DNA of 64,000 nt from Phyto melanocephala. Taxonomy: Eukaryota > Arthropoda > Insecta > Diptera > Rhinophoridae. The DNA lies in NCBI GenBank assembly GCA_941918925.1, contig OW799237.1, positions 75,837,126 to 75,901,125 of the forward strand. Direction: 5' to 3'. This document shows, one piece after another, positions 56,459 through 64,000 of this stretch. The translations under genes were made by a program, and so were the position numbers. Positions within the stretch are counted from its first letter, which is position 1; every line of letters begins with the position of its first letter. Under the pieces are notes generated by a model that was given only the letters and a program-made list of their open reading frames with translations, did no database searches and had not been told where the DNA came from.

Positions 56459-57528
56459 GATGATTAGTCGTAATAATTAGTAATTAGAATTTTTTTTTTA
56501 AAGTTGAAGTAATTATTCTATTACGATTATTTTCAGATTCGCATGATTACTAATTGATTACAATTGCAGAAAATCCAAAAATAATCTAGATTAGTAAAAA
56601 TTACGAGAAAGTAATCAAAAATAATAAAAAATAAGCAAAAAATAATTCGACTACTTTTGAGGATTATTTTCAATTATTTTTGATTATTTTTTTTATTTGG
56701 AGAAATTATGGCAATACTGTCACAAATACAATTTTCTACATGAAATTCTACCATTGTTTAATTAATTGTTGTTTTTTAATTTTTTGTTAATGCTATTGTT
56801 GTTCATCGATTTGATAATTGATAACCTGTTTGCATTCTGCATAATTCTGCATTCTTCTTAATTTCTTTTATATGCATTTTAAAGCAATTGCTGAATGACT
56901 TTGTCAATAAGCAAAATATGCGTTATTGGTCAGACAGCAATCCACACGTACTCCATGAGTCATCATTGCGTTCCGAAAAAATTACAGTTTGGTGCGGCTT
57001 ATGGGCGGCGTCATTGGGCCGTACTTCTTCCGTGATGAACAAGACCGGCAAGTTACTGTGAATGGGAATCGCTACCGTTTACTGATAACAGAATATTTTT
57101 GGCTCCAATTGGATAATATTGACTTGGAGGACATGTGATTCGAACAGGACGGCGACACGCGCCACACAGCGTGGTGGCCATGCAAAATAAATAGATTTCC
57201 ATACATAATGACATCGAACGTACTTTCACAGAAATAAAGAATTTCATTGATATCCAAAACTGTTTTTGTTTTATTTTAGCGCTCTTATTGAAAAACCCTT
57301 TATATAACATGATGTCAATTTAAAATTTAAAAAAAAATAATCAAAAAAATTCCTTGAAAGTAGTCAATTTTTTTTGGATAACTTTTGATTAAATAATTTT
57401 GATTACTTTTGGAGTATTTATAATCATAGTTAATTAACAATCAGGAATTGTTCAAAAAAGAATTCTGTAATCAATACCATTCCTTTTAAAATGTAATCTA
57501 ATTGATTACTAATCGTCATCCAAATTTA
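56459..57528. mobile_element. AT-rich foldback-like element containing a mariner relic
   Basis: GATGATTAGTCGTAATAATTA near 56459 is mirrored by TGATTACTAATCGTCATC ending about 57520. Between them repeated GATTA(C/T)TTTT / AAAAGTAATC words occur in both orientations. The mariner relic at 56885-57305 sits in the middle. Ends are approximate. Confidence 0.5.
56885..57305 (+). pseudogene. Internally deleted mariner relic
   Basis: In broken frames it reads FVNKQNMRYWSDSNPHVLHE, EKITVWCGLWA, GVIGPYFFRDEQD-like, NGNRYRLLITEYFW and LEDMxFEQDGDTRHTA (second catalytic Asp region). It then jumps directly to the C-terminal RGGHAKxIDFHT. The 3' terminus AAAAACCCTTTATA is present; the 5' terminus is lost. 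The minus-strand ORFs here are shadows. Confidence 0.75.
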
Positions 57529-58472
57529 ACAGCTCTGTTTAAATATTTCTACATAAGCATAAGAAAATCTTTTACTACTTTCCAACCGGGTATGTGGGCA
57601 TTTTATGCTGCTGTCTTTTTAGATCAAGGTTGGACTAGAGACAACATAAATTGCGTTAATTTTCTTTTAAATAGATTGATATTTCCTTTAGTGTTTATTT
57701 TATTTAAAAATAATTTTCATATTTATTTTATTTTTTTTCCATTTCTATATTGTGTGTTAAATTTTATTTGTATTTTTAATACTTTCGTTTGAAGTCTCCT
57801 CACGCAATTTTATGCAAATTTCATTCTTTTTTCGTTTGACACTTTATTACAATTTTTGTTGCATGATCATAGTGTATGTATGACGACGTATCAAGTGTTT
57901 TGTCGGTTGCAAGTGTTAAATTTAATGATTTGGTGCTAATAAAATTTTAGATTTTAATCGTATAAAATTGTTTATTTTACAAATGACTGATAAGATCTGA
58001 CAGTAAATGCGTTCTTAGTGGTTTGCGGCATCCTGTGAAGAATTCATAAATACGTAGTTTGGATGTTTGAATTGTTTTCGTTTTTTTTTAGAGTAAAACT
58101 CATTCAATTGAAAATCAATGTTTCAGAACATTTTTTCTAACTTTTGGGAAGTATAAAATTTGTTTGTCAGGAATGTGTTTTCTAACAAAATCGATGCATG
58201 GTTCAATCTTAATCTAATTGTCTATGTTTGAAAAATTTGTATTGCAGGAGATTGAACATTCTGCTTAATCTTGGCTTCAAAGACATTTTTAAGTACTAGC
58301 TCATAAACATGATTTTTTTTAACTCATAATTTATTTATTGGATCTTCCTACTTATATTAAGAAAATAACAATAAGTATTAAAATCTTAAATTAAATAATT
58401 TCTGGCTCTATTGCCATTGCAATAGAGGCTCCTATTTTCATTGCATAGAGGTCATCGTTCTAGCGGGTCCGA
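57529..58472. other. No gene recognised
   Basis: AT-rich DNA. The 96-codon ORF at 57502-57792 is Phe/Ile/Asn-rich after residue 50 and matches nothing known. The lower part (58380-58472) may be the 3' end of the retroelement that follows. Confidence 0.4.
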
Positions 58473-59190
58473 TTATGTCTTGAGTCGAATATGTCCATTA
58501 TAATACAGTAGATTCTGTGCGAGAGGATTTGGATGAATTTCCAGCTTTCGTACATATTTTGAGCAGAAGGATTTTATTTCGTCGCGAACAAAGGGAATAT
58601 TAAGGTCCTTATGAATATTCGTGTTAGTAATATACCACGGGTCTCCAGTAATAAGTCGCAATATTTTATTTTGTCGTCTTTGTAATTTTTCTATATTAGC
58701 AGCAGCAGCTGTTTCCCATAGTTGGATACCATACGTCCATATTGGCTTAATGATGGCTTTGTGGAGTACAACCTTGTAGTTTAGGTAGAGAGCAGAATAA
58801 GAACAAAGAAGCCACTGAAGTTGTAGTGTTTTAAGTTTGAGTTGTATGGATTTGGATTCGATATGTTGAGACCAGGTAAGGCGTCGATCAAGGTGTATAC
58901 CAAGATATTTTATATGATTTTAAACTGTGATAGCGATCTTATTTATCTTCAGATTAGGACAGTTTCCCTTTCTCAAGGTAGAAGTGACATGTGTGCACTT
59001 TACTGGGTTTATTTTTATTTTCCATTAGTTAAACATGATGACGACAAGTCAAAAGCGCCAAGTCGCCAATCACAACAGATTATTTGCACCTTGTCAATGA
59101 GGTTCCAGGGCTGTTCTTATAGTTTTTTTTTTCATGTTTACCAGATGAACTCTCCAATCTCGGTACTGCAAAAAGTAGCTCCTTAAAACT
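58473..59190 (-). pseudogene. Jockey-clade non-LTR retrotransposon, C-terminal RT fragment
   Basis: The minus strand reads, from 59000 down, KCTHVTFTLRKGNCPNLKIN, IKYLGIHLDRRLTWSQHIES, LYLNYKVVLHKAIIKPIWTY, GIQLWETAAAANIEKLQRRQ, ILRLITGDPWYITNTNIHKD and LNIPFVRDEIKSFCSKYVRK, ending HPNPLAQNLLYYN. This is the thumb and C-terminal region of Jockey-like RT. Only minor frame breaks occur, so it is a fairly recent 5'-truncated or internal fragment. Confidence 0.82.
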
Positions 59191-59703
59191 GGCTGCCATT
59201 ACTATTTTGAGTTTCTTACATCTAAGCCGGGTAAATGTTTGACATCCCAATGGATGGCTACGACATCAGGTACGCTTTTCTTAAAGTCACTTTTTTTAGT
59301 TTCTGTCCTGGATTTTGTCATTTGTTTACGAATTTGTTGAATTGAAGATTTATTTATTGAAAATTCATACCTTTTTAAACAGGACGCTTTCAGAGCTAAA
59401 GCCTCTAGACTTATAGATCACGAAAACTTATCTTTGACCTTTAAAAAAAAAAAAAAAAATCATGTTGTATATATATATATCAAATCAAAGGCAATCTGAT
59501 AACCTTCCAAATGAGACCCTGCTGAACTGCGTACCTAAAAAACCTTTAACAGAAATTAGCAATTAAGTAGGTACAACTTAGATACACCTCTTGGTTGATT
59601 TGACATGGAATTACTCATACACAAACTTTAGAATTCTCTTTTTATAAAAAAATAAAGCTTTAACATAGCACGCCTATAGAACAGCAGATGGCTCTGTAAC
59701 GCC

Positions 59704-60680
59704 TAGAGTGATCGAAAACTCGGTTTTTTCCTCTTTCTGCTGGCGTTTTTTATTTTAATTTTGATTTTTCAAATATCGAATACACCGGTTTTTTTTATCC
59801 GAAAAAAACGGTTTTTAATTTTTTTAAGTTTATTTTCCTATGTCTTTGTAACCAATCGTACAATAGCATATTTAGTACGCGAAAAGTTTAAAAAAATAAA
59901 AACTATTAAATATTCTTCCATAAAATTGTAAGAAATTTATTTGTTGTTTAAAAAACAAATGCAAAATAAGAAAAATAACTGAGTTTAAATATTATTTTTT
60001 TTTATAGGATATAAACCTTAAAGGTAATTGAAGCATAAACGTAGCTGATCGATCACTTTTAGGTAAAAAGTGTAGTTACAATAGAGAAAAACCAATAATC
60101 TCTCCTTCCAGATCCTAATTTTAATTAATGGCATTGAGTGTCTGTCAACTTAAATTTCAATTAAACCATCAAACAAACTAGTTTATGCCTATATTTGTAT
60201 GTCTGTCAGGGGTATAAGAAAGAATTTCTAAAATGAAATTTTAAAGAGTTTCTGCCTAGCCTTTAAAATGTATTTCAAATTACAGAAATCATTTCAAACA
60301 AAACACGTTAGTGCATATTAGTTTCAAAGATTTATTTAACATTTGAAAAATGTACAGAAGGAGATACAAAAATTTATAACAGCCTTATAAAAAGTCTTAT
60401 TTATTTATGTATTAATTTATTGTATTTATTTATTTTACTTGTAAAGAGTACCTTTTGTCCTTAAATTCAACTCACGTCAGTTATTGCGTAATTGTGCAGC
60501 CAAACGTATATAAACTGCAAAAATTTCATATTTAGATATAATATTTATTACAATCTTTTTTTACAATATTTTTTAATTTTTTCTCAATTTTCAAAATAGC
60601 AACCGGTTTTTTTTTAAGTTCTAAATTTCAAACTATTTGAAACCCGGTTTCATAAAAAAGTCGAATAATCGATCACCCTA
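59704..60680. mobile_element. 977-bp hAT-like non-autonomous element with 8-bp duplication
   Basis: Ends are TAGAGTGATCGA and, on the other strand, TAGGGTGATCGA. Flanks GTAACGCC and GTAACGAC match at 7 of 8 positions. TAGGG-type ends with 8-bp duplications are typical of hAT elements. Subterminal ACCGGTTTTTTT words occur at both ends; the interior is AT-rich and noncoding. Confidence 0.75.
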
Positions 60681-62219
60681 GTAACGACACACTTAAATCA
60701 GTGTTGCTAAAGTAATGTTTACACTATTTTACATTTAAAATTTTTTTCAGTACTTTTTGTATACAAATTTTTTTTGAAAATTTTTACAATACAAAATCAG
60801 ATAAGATTTACTGAATGTAATTTTTTTTAAATTTTCTTTTTATTAAAAATTTCTTTAAGTTCCCTCAATTTTTTTTTTTAAAGCAGTAGATGCAGTAAAC
60901 AGAAAAATTTCAAAGTTGTTGTTTTAAAATTTAATTTAAATTAAATGCATTTGTATGTACTCAGTTTAATAAAGGAGAATGACCATCTTATTCTTAGTGG
61001 AGTTTTACTTTGCAATTAAAAATAAATTAAAATTACATTTTCTTACGCATCAGTGATTTGTTTAATTAACATTTATACAGTGTTTCTAATTTAATTTAGC
61101 AAATTCTTCATCCCTCTTGTTTTATATAAAAATATTGCAATTTTATGCAGTCATCCATGGATTACTAACAAACTTTTTTAAATTGTGGGCATAGAGAAGA
61201 AGATATATTTATAAGTTAATACCAGAGAATGACACCTAAGTAGCATTTCGTGTGCTGTTAAAGTTTTACTGATAATACATACATGTAAGTATGTATAAAT
61301 ATCCATCATTATAGAGAAAACCACACACCATACCCAATATATTCGTTTCAAGTTTAATTAAATAAAAAAAACATATAACGGATATAAAAGTATTTCTGCA
61401 AAAGCAATCGTAATACAAAGCAGTACTATTGTTTGTAAATAAGTCCGTTTACAATACGACGTGTCAAGTTGTACTTACAAATTTAAAAGTGGGGTGATTT
61501 TTGGATCTAGAATTTTAAATTAAATTGTAAATGAATATATTTTCCAGCAGCCATTGTGTGTTTAAAACATCAAAATATTCATTTTATATCTCATTACCCC
61601 ATCCTAATCTACAGTTTGATTTATATTTCTACACCCAATTTATATTTCTAAACCCACTTTAAAATTTGTCACAAGATATATTTTTTTTTTTAATTTTAAA
61701 CCGCTTTCAGAGATACAGCCTCCACGCCTTATAGATCACGAAATATACTCTTGTACAATATTAATTTTGACATAAACAAAATAATTATGTAATTTTTCAT
61801 ATACACACTTGTACACTATATCGTACCGGGAAAAAAGGTTCGAGAAAAAATTTTGTTTTTTTTACGAACGTAGGGGTTGCCTTTTTACATTTTTCTACTT
61901 ATACTTTTGGTATTCACAGTTGGATATTAAAGAGTGATTACATTGATTTTTTTGCTCAAGATGACATATGGTTTGCTTTAAGGGCCATTGGCATCAAGAA
62001 AATTTTAAAAAGGCGGCACCTAGTTCGGCAACAACAAATATAAAAACGAAGTAATCATAATTATTGCAATATATTTTAAGAAAAAGTTAAATAATTTTTT
62101 ATGATCGAATAGGAACAGAGAACTTGAGATCAATGTTCTTTAAAGCAAAACATTGGTCTCCTTGACCATCGATTTGTCATACTTTAAGATCTGACTGTAA
62201 ATACTGAAGATACAACTAA
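60681..62219. other. No gene recognised
   Basis: AT-rich DNA. A 50-bp stretch at 61702-61745 resembles 59388-59425 (CGCTTTCAGAG, then CTTATAGATCACGAAA), a dispersed repeat of unknown type. Confidence 0.45.
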
Positions 62220-62720
62220 AAATGTCAAAATGCGGCCCTATGTTCGTGAAGAAAAGCAAAATTGCTGAAAAGGCAGTTCGAAGCTTCTGGGAAGTATAGT
62301 TTCAAAAAGTGGAGAGAGCAAAAAAGATTTTTAGATTAGACTTTGTAAGGCAAAACAAGTTCAATACATTCTGGAGATCACAAAATATCTTAACAGTTAT
62401 ACCAAGGTCAAGGTTTTTAACAGCAATGTGAAATCTGTGATTCTATTTTTTTTCTGTAAACTGTTGTTGCAGAAGTATATTTAAAATATAACAGATCAGG
62501 TTCTCTTCGGTTGGAGTGAATGAATGCGTTAGTTTGGGTGGCTGGAACACGCAATGGAAAAGCCAGATAACGATATTAGTTATATTGTTCATCGAATATA
62601 ACCCCAAAGGTACTAAGAGATCTGGCAGATCTGCAAATACTTTGAGACAACAAATTGTCAAGGAGTTGCAAGACCATTGTGTATTCCAGAGTGAGCTGAA
62701 ACTGCTGTGTAATGATAAAG
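62220..62720 (+). pseudogene. Non-LTR retrotransposon RT C-terminal relic
   Basis: Frame-shifted reading gives FVSKSGESKKDFRLRLCKAR-like, TKVKVFNSNVKSVILF, GWLEHAMEKPDNDISYIVHR and, in another frame, NPKGTKRSGRSANTLRQQIV. The order 'SNVKSVLLYG ... GH..RKPD ... WNP.GKR..GRP..TWRR' is the C-terminus of many insect non-LTR RTs. Stops interrupt it and the DNA is heavily decayed. The antisense ORF at 62443 is a shadow. Confidence 0.65.
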
Positions 62721-62874
62721 AAATACGGAAAATATTTTTTGCAGCCCTATGTTCCACTGGGAATCGAAGGATTAATAATATATGTAGACATATTATGTTT
62801 AAATATAGTAACATATGGGGCTACAACTTATTCGATTGCTGAGAAATGTTAACTTTTGTAGTAAAATTATGGAA

Positions 62875-62955
62875 GAAAAAAAAAAAACAGAAGCAGTCAT
62901 GTTTTATTGTTCATATATCAGAAAGTTTTAGGGCCATTGTGTAAAATATAAAAAA
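62875..62955 (+). mobile_element. Mini-me/DINE-1-like fragment
   Basis: Words ACAGAAGCAGTCATGTTTTA, TTGTTCATATATCAGAAAGT and TTTAGGGCCATTGTG match the middle of copies 1 and 11 in forward orientation. No ends are present. Confidence 0.55.
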
Positions 62956-63540
62956 AAAAAATATTTATATTTTTTTCCGGGTTCTGTTATTTAAATCAGG
63001 TTCAATCATTTATATTATTGATACAATAAATTCTTCAAAATTAATTTCAAATTTTAATTAAAGGCGTGATTAAATTTGATTAAATTAATTAAAATCGTTT
63101 TTAAAAAATCTAGGAATTTTTAATTAATATTTTCATTGTTTCATGTTTTCATTGATATTTTTCGCAATATATTTTCAGTTAAAAATCTTAATTTTTATTT
63201 AATTGATAGTGTAATGTTCATAATTGGAACAAAATAAAAAAAAAAAAAAAATTAATAAAATATTTTTGGCTTATCTTTGGAAAAAAAAAATGGATAATGC
63301 ACATACATACATATGTGTTATTTTAACAATTGATGCAATGAACATTTTTACAGCAAAAGAAAATACGGGACAGGAAAGCTAACTGGGTGCATCAGCAATC
63401 ATATCAATATAATAGAAAATAAGGGTAATGACGCGTCAATGATTTTAAAAAAGAAAAATGCCTGGAAAAATATTTAAAGTCCTATGATTTCTGCGGGATA
63501 TAATCGCGACATTTCAAAACTTAAGTCGCAATAGGTACGT

Positions 63541-64000
63541 ATGAAAGTAAGTGCTAGGAAGTCAGTTGCAAGCGTAAAACCGACTTTAATAGTGACTGGT
63601 TACTCTGAAATTATTCCTGAACTAAGTGCCGAGGACTGTCTTGAACAAGGTATGATAGCACACGAATTTGAAGAGGACGAAAGTTTAATAGACAGTGACG
63701 GCCTTGAAATAAACATGAACGAGCAATCTCTTTCAAAAAACACAGAAAAATCCCAACAGTAGCATAGAATGAATGCCTCGGTGACGATATCCCCAGCCAT
63801 AAAAAAGAATATCCGCCTTCCCAGCTTCAACGACTGAGAAATCTAACATTATTTTAGAGCGCCAGCGTCAAATTGCAAGAGTCATTACACTCCGAACAAA
63901 AAAACCAGCTCCAAGCAAAACAGCTTAATAACGAAATTGAACACCAAAAGGGGATGCACAAAATGGTGGATGATCAATTGAAGGAACTGCATTCTCTTTT
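63541..64000 (+). pseudogene. Unidentified coding remnant, acidic then coiled-coil-like, runs off the window
   Basis: From 63541 (ATG) an acidic 73-codon ORF reads MKVSARKSVASVKPTLIVTG, then AHEFEEDESLIDSDGLEINM. After its stop, a shifted frame continues ECLGDDIPSHKKEYPPSQLQ, RLRNLTLF, a TAG, then SASVKLQESLHSEQKNQLQA and KQLNNEIEHQKGMHKMVDDQ to the edge. The last part is Gln/Glu/Lys-rich with heptad-like spacing. GC is above background. The TAG is preceded by ttattttag, so an exon boundary at 63859 is also possible. No family is recognised; it may be an exon, a processed pseudogene or a transposon ORF. Confidence 0.4.

Noticed and set aside
62443..62814. 123-codon minus-strand ORF
   Set aside because: Antisense to the RT C-terminal relic, whose motifs are readable on the plus strand.

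Overview
This is eukaryotic nuclear DNA from an insect, most likely a higher fly (Schizophora, probably a calyptrate such as a blowfly or muscid). The evidence is very AT-rich sequence, short exons with GT-AG splice sites, four exons whose protein closely matches the dipteran missing-in-metastasis (mim) I-BAR domain, a CheB/DM11-type secreted protein gene, and many mini-me/DINE-1-like, mariner, Tc1, hAT-like and non-LTR elements. The species cannot be fixed from sequence alone. There is no sign of operons, CRISPR arrays or bacterial genes.

Host genes are few. On the minus strand, 13443 down to 1321, four exons encode most of an IMD (I-BAR) domain of mim. They are joined by introns of 2859, 8549 and 124 bp with matching phases. 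The first coding exon should lie above 13443 and was not found; the rest of the protein lies below position 1. The two long introns are packed with mobile DNA, and one carries a 51-copy, 32-bp tandem array starting 69 bp from a splice donor. On the plus strand, 42781-43447 is a compact two-exon gene for a secreted, about 199-residue CheB/DM11-like protein, with a TATA box and poly(A) signals. Its location, nested in a long mim 5' intron or just upstream of mim, is unresolved.

Nearly everything else recognisable is repeat. A mini-me/DINE-1-like family has about fourteen complete or partial copies. They share a terminal hairpin (ATTCGGC-nnn-GCCGAAT), TATACCCTTCAC/GTGAAGGGTATA inverted pairs and (GTCY)n tracts. 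Several copies are hosts for later insertions. Tc1/mariner elements include a TA-flanked 1.26-kb DD37E copy (44440-45702), a DD41D element rebuilt with 177-bp inverted repeats (23737-24658), internally deleted copies and a Tc1-type N-terminal relic (30785). Two hAT-like elements have 8-bp target duplications (22896-23442 and 59704-60680). Region 39-52 kb is a graveyard of RNase H-bearing non-LTR retrotransposons on both strands, with Jockey-like relics at 30 kb and 58.5 kb and another RT relic at 62.3 kb.

Unexplained items worth a look are the 32-bp array, a tRNA-like module found in both orientations inside mini-me copies, four dispersed copies of TGTCACGTACG in 500 bp at 55 kb, a GC-rich exon-like stretch at 53.9 kb, a coiled-coil-like coding remnant at the right edge, and a small secreted-peptide-like ORF inside an inverted-repeat element at 38.7 kb.
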